A stretch of DNA of 64,000 bases. It comes from Arsenophonus sp046530785 (GTDB lineage: Bacteria; Pseudomonadota; Gammaproteobacteria; Enterobacterales; Enterobacteriaceae). The notes under the pieces are model-generated. The model saw nothing but the letters and a program-made list of their open reading frames with translations. It was not told where the DNA came from and made no database searches. The stretch is from the NCBI GenBank assembly GCA_046530785.1, contig JBHEQT010000006.1, forward strand, positions 33,881 through 97,880, written 5' to 3'. The position numbers and the translations under genes are program-made. The first letter of the stretch is position 1; the number at the start of each line of letters is the position of its first letter. Below are positions 22,500 to 33,566 of the stretch, piece by piece.

Positions 22500-23465
22500 A
22501 TTTATTGAGGGAACAAAATAACCCTCCTTTACAGAGAAAAATCGCTACGGTTATTTTTATATAACAAGAGATAGTTATCTTATTGTTAATTATTATTGTA
22601 ACGATCTAATAATTTTTGAAGATATTGTTTATTGAGAGAGCTATTCCATAATTGTTATGGAGACATAATTGTATATGTAATTGGTGGTTTTCTTGCAGAT
22701 TATTACTAATATGATCAAATATTTATTTAAGGAAGATTTAATCCAAAAATTTTCAGATAAAAATATTTTATATTAGTATCAGCAATTTTTTTATTTCATC
22801 TTATTTTTATTGTTATTATTGCTGTTTAGGTAGGGGAAACACTTGATATTTTCTAGATAATCTTAATATATTATCCTGTTATTTTTTTATGATTCCTGGA
22901 TTAATAATTTATTTGATACTGTTATTTTCTATCTAGTTAAGCAAAAAGTATTTTTACTAAGTTTTATTTGTTTTTTGCTCAGAATTTAGATTCTGAAGTC
23001 TTTTTAAAAGTTTTATTAATGAATGTCATTTTCTGGATCCGGTTTCTTTAACTTAATTAGATATTATTAATTCCCCACAAAAAATATTCTATATTTTTTT
23101 TGGAATTTTAGATTTTAATTTTTATCGCTGATTTGGAGTTAATTGACTTCATTCGTTTGATCAATTTGAATAAGAAAAATAATTTTTCGATGTTTATCAT
23201 ATTGAATATTTTAGTATTCTTATTATTTCTTAATTAAATAAAATCTTATTTTCTGTGTATCTCTTTCTTGTACTATTACCTAATCTTTATTTGTTTTATC
23301 TTAAAATAGTCCTCTTTATGATAATTTTTATTCTTGTTTTTTGTTTTATATCGCACCTTTTTATAAATCAACTGATAGATATCTTTTGGAAAGTATTTTT
23401 TCCATTGATGTTGATTAATCTGGGTTAGTGACCGGAAGAGGTTATTTTTATGCAGCATTTAAATT
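22500..23465 (+). pseudogene. nuoH: nuoH remnant (complex I membrane subunit H)
   Basis: This is one of the best preserved pieces. MIKYLFKEDLIQKFSDK at 22711-22761 stands for MIKMFFKEDWIPKFSDR. Near 23071-23170, 'PQKIFYIFFG' and 'HSFDQFE' stand for IPQFFGFITF and HPFDQPEAE. Near 23270-23420, 'IVLFMIIFILV' and 'IFWKVFFPLMLINLG' stand for TAFFMMMFILI and FGWKICLPLTLINLL. Stops interrupt every block. NuoH forms part of the quinone-binding site. A 60-codon open frame on the opposite strand at 23276-23458 is a shadow of this remnant. Confidence 0.85.
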
Positions 23466-23479
23466 AAGAAAAAATAGAG

Positions 23480-24000
23480 GAATGATATTAAAAGAATCAT
23501 CTCCTTATTTAATTATTCAATTATATAATAATTTTATGATCTGGATAAATTATTTTTATAAAAGTTAAAATGTACCAAAAGGGAAATATTATTTATTTAT
23601 TTTCATTATTATCACTGATGCATTATTATATTTATCTGTGATTCTGTTTGATGATAAAGAACGTATTATATAGATTGAAATTTATATGTTGTACTTTATC
23701 CTGTTAGGTATATTCAGTATAAAATTAGGAATAACCAAAATGGTGGGTCATTTGATATCCAGAATTTTCTAGATCAATTTTTCTTATTGTATTTTTAGTT
23801 TATTTGAAGAATCTTTTTCTACTATAAGAGATATAATTAATGCATGATTTTGATATCATGGAACATAAACTTCAAGATCTGATTTATTAAAAATAGGATT
23901 TGTTTATTTTTTAGGAATAGATAAAATATTTAGATGATAATCTTATCACAAAATAGGAATAAAATTATTGGTTAAATAAAAATTAAGGTTATAATGAAGA
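23480..24000 (+). pseudogene. nuoI: nuoI remnant (two-cluster ferredoxin subunit)
   Basis: Only the C-terminal end is convincing. From about 23870 the frame reads 'LQDLIY*K*DLFIF', then 'GIDKIF', matching [22 protein letters not shown] of NuoI with two Glu codons turned to stops. The cysteine motifs of the two [4Fe-4S] clusters are not readable. Location between nuoH and nuoJ supports the call. Confidence 0.6.
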
Positions 24001-24044
24001 TAATTATATTATTAATATAATTTTATTATCATAAATAGTAATAA

Positions 24045-24600
24045 TTATGGAATTTAAATTTTTAAATTACCGTTGGGATTGATTACTGTTTTTTATTTAC
24101 TTTTATTGGTAGCAACAAATATTAATCTATACATACTTTTATTATATTTTATAGTTCCCATATTATCTCTTTATTAATATTTTTATTTATTAAATTTTAT
24201 TTTTCTATCTGTATTAGAAATTATCATTTATCCTAGGGATCGATCATAATTATTATTATTTTTTATTTATGAAATCCTTAATTTATAGATAAATTAATCG
24301 TTAACAAGAAAAGTATTTGGATAGAGATAAAATCTGGACTAGAAGAGATAAGTTATTCTTTCAGTAGTTTTACTTACTTTTGTTATTTATGTTATTATTT
24401 CAATATAAGAAATCTGGATATTAAAGATGAGATGATTAATAAAAAACTGGTTTGTATTAATTTATTTTCCTATTATATAAGAAGATATTGAAATTAGTTT
24501 CTTTTATTATTAGCGAAGAGAATTATTGTAAAATTTCATATAGAGCGTTAAATAACCTTAATTATCTTGATAATCATTCAAATCTAGAGGAAAAATTAAA
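24045..24600 (+). pseudogene. nuoJ: nuoJ remnant (complex I membrane subunit J)
   Basis: The start 'MEFKFL' (24047 on) fits MEFAFYICGLI. 'NINLYILLLYFIVPILSL' near 24119-24175 fits THTNPVHALLYLIISLLAIS. 'VLEIIIY' then 'EILNL' near 24213-24295 fits ALEIIVYAGAIMVLFVFVVMMLNL. Stops separate the blocks. It is followed directly by nuoK. Confidence 0.75.
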
Positions 24601-24604
24601 ACAG

Positions 24605-24910
24605 AAATTTTTTATATAATATGGATTAATTTTAGAAGAAACTTTATTTGTTTTAGAATTATGTTGTCTTTTTGATTAATCTTAATTTTTTTATATTATT
24701 TGGATTAGAAATAATAATTGATTTAATGGCATTAATCTTTTATTACTTTTTGTGGTTTTATTTGAGATAGAAAATGGTAAAGTAATTTATATTTAAAATA
24801 TTAGGTTTAGTTTGTTGCAAAAGTGCAAATATGGAATTATTCTTTTATTTCAACTTCATCATTATTCTCAGAACTTTAATATTGATGAAGTTATTGAGAT
24901 GTATAGATGA
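24605..24910 (+). pseudogene. nuoK: nuoK remnant (complex I membrane subunit K)
   Basis: 'YGLILEETLFVLEL' near 24617 fits HGLILAAILFVLGLTG. 'FGLEIIIDLMALIF' near 24697-24740 fits LIGLEIMINASALAFV, including the key membrane Glu. The tail 'QLHHYSQNFNIDEVIEM' near 24850-24905 fits QLHRRRQNLNIDSVSEM. Length is normal (about 100 codons). Some frame changes are present. NuoK is the smallest antiporter-like subunit. Confidence 0.78.
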
Positions 24911-26750
24911 GTTTACTTTATTTAACCATTTTGATTTTTTCTATTAGAGTTTTATTATTATATTTTACCTTTTTTTGGAAAGTTTCTTTGATATCCTATG
25001 GATAGGTTCTGTAGATTTTAGAAGTGATTACATAATATTTTTCTAGAAATTAATTTTTTGTGGTAATAAAAATATGACGTTGGATATATTATAGTCTGAT
25101 ATCACGATATTATGGATACAAGTAGATATTTTAAGTATTCTTTAATATACTGGTGTTTAATGTGGGTTATTATCAACCATGTTAGTACTTGTGACTATTG
25201 TTGATTTTTAAATTCATTTATATGTTTCTTAGTATATAAATAATAAAAAGATCATTTCTTTTTTTGTTTACACCAATTTGGTTATTAACAGTATAATTTT
25301 TTAGTTTTATTTGAAAATATCATTCTAATTATACTTTGCTTCAAAGGAAGTCTATTTATCTAGTTAGTTGCCAATCTATTTTATTATACTAATGTTTTAA
25401 GTAAAAAGATATCTATAAAATTACTATTAGATTTTATTTAGTATGTATTTTAATAATTGATATTATCTATGCTTTATAAGCAGTTTAAAATATTGAATTT
25501 CCATTGATTAAAAATAGTAATAACACCAATAAATTAGAGATATTTTTTATTGATTAATCTGGTAATGTTATTGATCGTTTATATCGCAATCGATAAATAT
25601 GCTTAGTTATCTAAAACTGATTATCTGATGTCAAAGATAGGTTCATAATTTATTTATTTGAAATTTTTATTCATGCGCCTACTATAAGGATCTTTTTTTT
25701 TAATTTCTAGAGACCAAGATGAACATATTATTTTGTGGATGGCACAAGAAAAATTTGTATTTATTCTTACCATTATTGCAGTTATCCTAATATTAGATCT
25801 ATATTTGGATTTAGTAAAAATATAAAACGAATATTGAATTATTAGATTACAAGCAAAAAGTCTATATGTTTTTATATTTAGTTTTTTATAATTGAGATAT
25901 GATTATTTCATTTGAACGAAATACTGTTATTTAAAATTTTTATATTTTTATTTTTCTATTCATTAATTATTTTTTATCATCACGAACAAAATATATTTAA
26001 TATTGGATTATTTTACATAGGATATTATCCTTTTATTTTTATTTTTAATCTTCGGTAATTCGCTAACGACAACTCCGATAATTCATTGTCCGCTTTTATA
26101 GTAAAAAAGATATTTTATGGGGAGAGATGTACACCAATAAGTAGAAAATATTTACTATAAAACTGGAATAATTAGGATATATATTATCAAATTTTTATAT
26201 ATTCTATATGATTTTACTGTTTTCATCGTATAAATAATATTTATGGAATTAATTTTTTGATATTAGTCAGAGATTTTATCATTAGTAATATTAGCAATAT
26301 TATTAAAAGTTATTAATACACTGATTGTTCAAATATTATCTGGTATTTCCTCATAAATAAAATAATTAATAATTTCTAGTAATATTATGATAGAAATAAT
26401 TTTAGTACTTATGTACATCAACTTTATCTTATCATTATTAATACTTTCCTATCTAAAAAAGAGTAAGGTTTGTTAAATAAAATACCAAAAAATGAGATAT
26501 GATCTCTTACCGAGAAAGTAGCAAAGGAATAGAGAGATTAATCAACTTTATAATCTTATTTTAGTTAGTTTTTAAAGAAATTAGTTAATTAGTAGAAAAG
26601 ATCTTATCAATTCATTAATAAATTATTTAGTAATCATAGTATTATATTGTGGAAATAAAAGATTAACTTTCTTAATCAGAACTGAAAAGTTCATTGGAAT
26701 TGAATCTTTTTATAATGGTTAAAATCAAGAATTTATTTAGAACTGTTTTT
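24907..26750 (+). pseudogene. nuoL: nuoL remnant (distal proton-pumping subunit)
   Basis: Many blocks are readable. 'LSTMLVLVTIVDF' near 25170-25210 plus 'IHLYVS' fits LSLTMLSVVTGVGFLIHMYAS. 'FIHAPT' near 25666 fits LIHAATMVTAG. 'LVKI.KRILNY' near 25805 fits LVQTDIKRVLAYS. HHEQNIFNIG at 25978-26007 fits HHEQNIFKMGG exactly over seven residues. 'KKDILWG' and 'NFYIFYMIL' near 26100-26220 fit SKDEILAG and SLYTFRMIF. The ATG at 24907 directly follows nuoK. The span equals the usual 613 codons. Stops are frequent and the gene is dead. Confidence 0.85.
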
Positions 26751-26769
26751 CTCTGTTGATTTAATTCAA

Positions 26770-27500
26770 AAGTAAATTTCTGTTGTGCTTATTATTTATC
26801 TTGATTAATAACTTCTTCTCTTATTTGAAGAGAGAGTGTTCTATGTTAGAAAAATCCGATTGATTTAATAAAAGAGTATCACGATATTTTCTTTATCTGT
26901 TATTGAGTTATTAGCGATGGCTTCTCTTTGTAATATTCTGTTAAAGGAAAATCATTTATTTAACTGGAGTAGTTTGCATTACTACAATGATAAAAGATCC
27001 TTTATTATCTCATATAGATTATACAAACGAATCTATTAGATATTAATATTTTTCCTTAACAATTGATTCTTTATTATTACTAATGATAGTGTTAATGAGA
27101 TCTATTATTAGGATTTCTATATATTGAGTTCTGAATAATTTAAATTGATAATAGGGTATTTATTGTGTATTAATTGAATATTTTCTTTTATTTAATGTAT
27201 TCTATATGAATAAAATAGATCCAAATTATAATGTATCGAAAAATCATAAAAGTGCTACTAATTTTAAATAATCGCGAAATATTATTTTTTTTGAAATTAG
27301 CATTTTATTTATATGGAATTAAGCTTTTATTTAAAAAGACTAGTGTTTAATATTTTTGAAGTATTTATAAAATCTCTTCATATACTATAATTTTTAGAAA
27401 ATTGGAAATAGATTTTCATCACTTTTTATTGTATGGTTTATTTAATGTTAATTGTTTTATATTATCCATTTCTTTTTAGTTTTGCTATTATTTAATTAAT
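26770..27500 (+). pseudogene. nuoM: nuoM remnant, readable 5' half
   Basis: The beginning fits the first helix weakly (a 'LSWLITSSLI' segment near 26790 for LPWLILIPFIGG). TIDSLLLLMIVL at 27059-27094 fits AIDGLSLLMVVLTG of NuoM clearly. 'NHKSATNFK' near 27241 fits GHKASDGKTR. Beyond about 27.5 kb I can no longer follow the frame. The real remnant probably runs to about 28.0 kb, but nuoM plus nuoN together are shorter than normal, so a net deletion has happened here. Confidence 0.65.
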
Positions 27501-28599
27501 CCAATATATAAAACTATACCCAATTTTATTATTATTCTTTTCTTCTCTTTTAGTTGGGGATAAATTACCATTTGAAGTAATTTATTAATTTTATATAAGA
27601 TAAATATTACGATTTATATAGCACATTAATTTTTAATTTCCTTTATCATGGAAATAAATCTTCTATACTTATAGATGGATTTTAGTATAACTGAATAATA
27701 AATAATAATTTATATTTATTAGTTATTTATATAATAAAAGAGATGTTCATTATTGATACTTTAATTATTTAAAGCTTATTCATTGATATTGAATTAATTC
27801 AATTTGTTATTATATTGTTTTTATTTATGGTGTATCTTTATTCAGAAAGATACATTAGAAGTTAATATTAAGTATATTTTGCTATTATCCATTATTTTTT
27901 ATTTTATTGTTCGGTATAGTATTGTTTTTATATTAAATAAGGTAAGTTAATATTTAGAAAGTCAAATTTAATCCTAAATGAAAATGTCATTCATTAATCC
28001 AAATTATTATAATTGATATCGGGGATGATTGTTGATTGCAATTTAGTTTAAATTCTCTTTTGTATCTTTTAATTATCAAAGCAAAAAAATATTTATCAAG
28101 ATAACCTTGGTAACTACAGTATAGACATTTTTAGAAACTATTAGTAAAATAGCGAGTTTATAGTTTTAATTTGTTTATTAATAACATTACATATTATAAA
28201 AAATAAGGAATTACAGTAATAATGCTTTAAGTATTTTTTATTTATTCTGTATTTTTAGTAATTTACTAGATATTCTACAATAGAGTATTAAGCATTTTTA
28301 GGTTATTAATCTATTTTTATATTTAGAAAATACTACTTTTATTAATCGTTTTATAATTTAATTTTTTACATTGAAAATGAGAATATTAATATATTTTATA
28401 GAATATTTATTTTTTAATTTTAGAACACTTTAGTATTTGTCAAGTATTCTTTTTTAGTTACTAATCTTTAGTAACGGTAGCTACGATATCAATCGTCTCA
28501 AGTGAGTAATGTTATCGTCAATCGATTATCGTAATTATTTTGTATATTATGATAATATTGTTAGCAAAGGATACCGATTTATCTTAAATTTATTGATAA
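27501..28599 (+). other. Unreadable join of the nuoM 3' half and nuoN 5' half
   Basis: By position this holds the end of nuoM and the beginning of nuoN, roughly 0.9 kb shorter than the two genes would need. No block is convincing on its own, and no other gene is seen. Confidence 0.4.
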
Positions 28600-28863
28600 A
28601 TTATATATTATCATTATCTTCTTTTAACACTAAATAATAATATTCAACTGATTTTTCTTTATTATTAGTAGCATGAGAATTTGAGTTTATACTATAATTT
28701 GTATTTATAGTTAATTTATAATAAAACAGTGAATCAAATAGTAAATACAGATGTGGAACCTCACGAATTATTAATTTATATATTTTTATTGTATACAGTT
28801 ATTATAATTTTATTAGGAATATGGTCACAAAACCTTTGTTTGAGATTGCAATTACTATCTTAG
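28600..28863 (+). pseudogene. nuoN: nuoN remnant, readable 3' end
   Basis: The last codons read 'LLGIWSQNL' at 28810-28836 and end in TAG at 28861-28863, in frame. E. coli NuoN ends LGVWPQPLISIVRLAMPLM-stop, so the native end is preserved at the right distance. A broken block upstream (near 28660-28730) fits the GSAIGLYYYLRVAVSLYL helix. The last gene of the operon therefore ends where expected, and the whole nuoA-N series lies between 14.6 and 28.86 kb. Confidence 0.72.
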
Positions 28864-28899
28864 AAGACAGTCTGAATATCATTAATTTTTAAATAAATT

Positions 28900-30050
28900 G
28901 TTGTAATATACTATGTTATTTTTATAACAAAATATTATTAATAATGAAAAATTAATAATTAGATTAGAAAAAAAACTACAAATAAAAAATAAATAGTAGA
29001 TTAATGAGTTAGTTTAATAAAACAAATTTATTGAATTCTTATTAAGAAGATAGGTTATTATAGTTAATATTACCTAATTCATAGGAAAAATTTATCAAAT
29101 TTATCTAAATTAAAATTTAATGTCATTAAAAGAATATAGAATAGGATTTTATTAATTAGATATTATATCTATGTATTATAGTGATTAACAATCAACCAAT
29201 TAGAAATTTTATTAGTATAATTGACGATAATTATAAAAAGTTTTTACTTAATAAAGAAAAAGATTTTTACTACAAATTTCGATATTGAATAATTTTATAG
29301 TAATAAAAAGTTACTAAAATAATTCGACTCTCTTTTTTGGAAGAAATTAATCTTTCAGATATAATATATAATAATGAATATTTGATTAATTTTTGTTGGT
29401 GATAAAAATTATTTAGTATTTCTTCAGATTGAGTTTTGTTATTATCAAGTAATTATCAATCTTATTGATCAATAAAAGCTTTTTATAATCTCCTATAATT
29501 TTATTAAAATTTCAATAAATTTAAATTCAACTTAATTTCTTAAGTTCTTATTAATAAAAAATTTATTTTATCTTCCTGAATATAAAGAGTATCTTAATTG
29601 AACCAATCAGATAGTATAATTTTATTAATATCATATATTTTTTATAAATATTTAATTGTTTTAACTATTATTGTTATAAATTTAGATAACTTTCCGATGA
29701 AAATTTCAGATAAAAATTATATAAAATATTTTAGTAGTATCGATAAAATATTTTAAGAAGAAATCCTTACTTTCTCGTTTATTTTTATATATGATTATAT
29801 AGATCATATAGAAATATTATACAGGATTTAGATTTTTCAATTCTTTCAGATTATTAAATGCAGAAAATTAATATATTAATAAATTGTTTATTTTTAAAGC
29901 TAATATGAAAAACCACCTCATATTTTTAACTTATTAGTTTAAAAATAACTTGATATTCTATTTCGATTAATATAAATAAATTTTAACTCATGAAATTTTA
30001 TTTCATATCAGATATTCCTTATTATTAATATATACAACTATATAAAAGAA
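28900..30050 (-). pseudogene. nrdB: Probable nrdB remnant (class Ia RNR small subunit)
   Basis: On the minus strand, downstream of the nrdA remnant as in E. coli nrdAB, broken pieces fit NrdB: around 29650-29760 'YFIDTTKIFYIIF' then 'NFHRKVI' sit where NrdB has [25 protein letters not shown]. The matches are short and partly compositional, so the call leans on gene order. NrdB would carry the tyrosyl radical and di-iron site; none of those ligands can be confirmed. Confidence 0.45.
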
Positions 30051-30199
30051 ATTTTTATTTTTATCAGTAACTTTTAATATAACTAAAATTAATAGCATAC
30101 TTTTATCTAGTTTAGAATTATTCTTTCCTTTGCATTATTAAAGATTTTAATCTTTATTATGTTAGTAATCGTTTATTAGGTTTATTAAAGTTAATTATA

Positions 30200-32612
30200 A
30201 ATATATTTATACAATAAAAACTCTCTGTTATACTATTTTATTTCTTAAAATAGACTCTCATCCTATATCTAATTTTAGATATAATCTAAAACTTACGTTT
30301 TGAAATAAATTTAATTTATACATATAAATAAATTAAATTCTTAATAATCAATGATAGATATCACAACCTTTGTAAGGTTAATATTTTATTTCTTTAATAT
30401 TCAAAGAATGCATATGTTTTTTGAACGTTTAAGTTATTTCCAGAATAGAATTTGAAATTTATTATTATCAATAATGGATTTAAAATCCATATAATTGGAA
30501 ATTTATTTTTCATTAACCAATAAATTAATTTTTAACTTATAACTAAAAATCCTTTATGAAGTGTTTTTTAGACGTTTTTTATTTATTTTGATAAAAAAAT
30601 TAAGTTTGTTATTAATTATAAATAATGGAAGAGTAACTATAAACTGTTTTTATTTTATTTCATAGTTAGGAAGCTATATTATTAGCTGATTTAAATTTTA
30701 AAAAAAATTTTGTTATTAAAGTTTTTAAAAACTTGTGTATTAGTGAAAGGTTTCTTTTTAAGACTTACAGTATTTTAATATGGAATCCAATTGTATTATA
30801 GATGTAAAATATTATTTAATATATTAATTAATCGACGATTTAGTTTTTATTAAAATCAGAATTAGATAAGTTATATATACAATAAAGATTAATATTTAAT
30901 TAATCTCAAAATATGTAAATATTATTGATTTTAAAAAGTTTTAGAAAAAATAAAATGAATATAAAAGATTATACTTTCCTATTAATACCAAGTGAATAAA
31001 TAGTTATATTAATTAGTATTTTAAATTTTATCACTGTAGAATAAGTTATTTTTAACTTTTTATAACTATCAATATTGAAAAATATTTCTATATAAGTTCT
31101 ATTTGGGTTAGACCATGGATCAGTATCTTCTTTTTGAAAAGTTTTGTATTTATTTTAATAAATAAAATTGGGAATTATTTCAAAAATTTATAGAGGATTA
31201 TTACTCAATATCATTGCAGTACTGAACAAGAATATATAGTTAAATAATATTCATTATTAATTAGAATTAAATTTTAAATATGGAAACAAAAACAAGAGAT
31301 AAAATTTGTATTTTAAAAATTATATTTAATCTAAAACTAAAACTTAGAGAAGTATTATAAACAATAAAAATACGTCTTATATTTCCTATAAGAAGATATT
31401 AATCTAAAATTTGAAAACTGTCCGTATTATTATAATGTAATTTTTGTAAGGATAAGTAATAATTAAATGGGGGTCAGATAAATCAATTTTTATTGATATC
31501 AATATTTTACTTATAAATTCAAGTTTATATAAATTTTTTGAAAAGTCTTCCTTGGAGATGTCAACATTGCTAATATTTATAGAAATTAAGAGAGAATTTA
31601 TATAAAATATATCAATTTCCAAAATTTTAGTTATCTAGTGCAAAATGTACTAGATATTAATACTTATGTATCGGATAAATTAAAAAATATTTCATAATCT
31701 CATGGTTGAAGATATGTTAATAGAATTAAGGTTAACATCATATTCAATTATATGGAATGAATAAATTTCTGTCTTGACAGTATATAAATTACTATTTCTT
31801 AATAGAAGAAGATTATCAATTTTAAAGTTGAATAGCATTAAAAATATAAATATATTCAAAACTAGGTGTTTGTTGACCCAACATAAAAATTAAATTATAA
31901 GAAGAATATAAAAACTGAGCATTTTATAAATTTCACAATTTATCCAGATTTTCAATAAGTATACATTTATTTTCTAATTTCTTAATTATTTCGTAGAAAT
32001 ATTCATATCATGCATGCAATAATATGAAAAACTATCAATTTTCTAGATTCTTTATTATATTTTACTATTTTAATCCAAACAGTTAAAATATTATTTTTTT
32101 GATTTAGGTAATTTAAGTTAACTACATATTTTAAGTAGAATGGAAATATTTAATTGATCTTTAAAATGTTAAGATTAATCTTCTTTATCTAAAATAGAAG
32201 TTTACATCGGATTTGAATATGCTATTTGAATATCGAAAAATTTTGATGAGATCATACAATTCATCTGAAATAGGTATTTTTATAAAATGAATAGATATTT
32301 TATTCTTCTTATCTTTATGAAGTAATACTTCTAATAGATTTTATCTTTAAATAAATAAAGTTAACTTTGGATAGTTATTTATTTGATCATTATATTCATT
32401 ATTAATAGTTTAATAAAATAATTATTTATAAAACATTATTTTTTTACTTTTATATTAAAAGTAAAAGAAATGTAAATAGAATAAATAAATGTATGATATA
32501 CTTTATAATAATAAAAATAAAATACTTATTTTTTGATTTTAAAATCAAATGTTAAAGATTTGCTATTACCCAATAACTTTAGTTATTATAAGAGAGTATT
32601 TTAATATATATT
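30200..32612 (-). pseudogene. nrdA: nrdA remnant (class Ia RNR large subunit)
   Basis: It begins about 65 bases after the end of ubiG, as in E. coli. At 32569-32595 (minus) the frame reads SLIITKVIG, two stops, then QIFNI, against NLLVTKRDGSTERIN at the NrdA start, with the spacing kept. 'DELYDLIKIF' near 32240-32272 fits PPALYDHVVKM. 'KKLENKCILIENLDKL*NL*NAQFLY' near 31902-31980 fits VKQLEGKYLVQNRV...YESAQFLY. 'NLNSINISSTM' near 31720 fits DSLDSINATSSA. A 72-codon open frame at 31404-31622 is a chance opening inside this remnant. The C-terminal half is unreadable. The gene is dead. Confidence 0.78.
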
Positions 32613-32676
32613 ATTTTTAATACAGTAGAAACTTAACTTAATTAATGACCTAATTTTATTTTTTCTTTAATGCATA

Positions 32677-33408
32677 TTAAGAATTACTTATGCTTGATAA
32701 GTGCAATATATAATTAATTTGAATATTTGATGTTAATGAAAATTTATTGCTAAAAAGATTATACTGCAATCCGATGATATCTTGTTCTTGTAACGATGTT
32801 TTATCTATCCAGTTGAGTAATTCAGAAGGTCGAATAAATTTTTTTATATCATGAGTTCCCTTTGGAACTATATGTAAAATATATTCGGCGCAAATAATTG
32901 CTAATAACCATGCTTTTTTATTGCGATTAATAGTGGAAAAAAATATATGACCTCCTGGTTTGATTAATTTTGCACATGATTTAACTACTGATTCAGGATT
33001 GGGTACATGTTCTAACATTTCCATACAGGTAATAATATCATAAGTTTTAGGATATTTTTTTACATGGTTTTCTGTTGTTTCTTTAAGATACTTAATTTTT
33101 ATATTACTTTCTAATGCATGAAGATAAGCAACTGAAAGGGTTTCTTCTGCTATATCAATTCCTGTCACTATAGCTCCTTCTTTTGCCATACTTTCTGATA
33201 AAATACCCCCCCCGCAACCTATATCTAATACTATTTTACCAAATAAACCATTAGCCTGTTTCAGAATATAATTTAAACGTAATGGATTAATTCGATGAAG
33301 GGATTGAAATTCACTTGTTTTATCCCACCAATGAGATGCAATAGGGTTAAATTTGTTAATTTCAGATAAATCAATATTTGATTGACTAGAAGAATTTTTA
33401 TATCTCAT
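32677..33408 (-). CDS. ubiG: Ubiquinone biosynthesis O-methyltransferase UbiG
   Basis: UbiG performs both SAM-dependent O-methylations in ubiquinone synthesis. The protein has 243 residues (E. coli 240). It is a class I methyltransferase with the SAM motif LDIGCGGGILSE at 61-72, followed by 'VTGIDIAEE' (motif II) and 'MEMLEHVPNP' (post-motif). 'FNPIASHWWDK' at 20-30 is the family N-terminal signature. It is divergent from gyrA with 158 bases between the two starts. The ATG at 33408 has no strong ribosome binding site. It is intact, while its former downstream neighbour nrdA is dead. Confidence 0.97.
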   Translation of the reverse strand: MRYKNSSSQSNIDLSEINKFNPIASHWWDKTSEFQSLHRINPLRLNYILKQANGLFGKIVLDIGCGGGILSESMAKEGAIVTGIDIAEETLSVAYLHALESNIKIKYLKETTENHVKKYPKTYDIITCMEMLEHVPNPESVVKSCAKLIKPGGHIFFSTINRNKKAWLLAIICAEYILHIVPKGTHDIKKFIRPSELLNWIDKTSLQEQDIIGLQYNLFSNKFSLTSNIQINYILHLSSISNS

Positions 33409-33515
33409 AAGAAATTTATTTTTTAATTTTTAGTTAAATAGAATGTATAATAACAAGTATTATTATACTAGATTATTTATTAATCATTATATATATATTA
33501 TAAAATATTGATTTG

Positions 33516-33524
33516 TGATATAAT
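33516..33524 (+). promoter_or_regulatory. Extended -10 promoter for gyrA
   Basis: TG (33516-33517), one base, then TATAAT (33519-33524) form a perfect extended -10 box. No good -35 is seen, as is usual for this promoter type. Transcription would begin near 33531, three bases before the upstream ATG at 33534. That favours the downstream ATG at 33567 as the real start of gyrA. Confidence 0.55.
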
Positions 33525-33566
33525 ACGTTATTAATGAATAAGGAGTATAAGGAATACAGTGAGTAC

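Noticed and set aside
23276..23458. 60-codon frame on the minus strand
   Set aside because: Antisense to the readable 3' end of the nuoH remnant.
31404..31622. 72-codon frame on the minus strand as a small gene
   Set aside because: It lies in the nrdA remnant on the same strand, between recognisable NrdA blocks; a chance opening.
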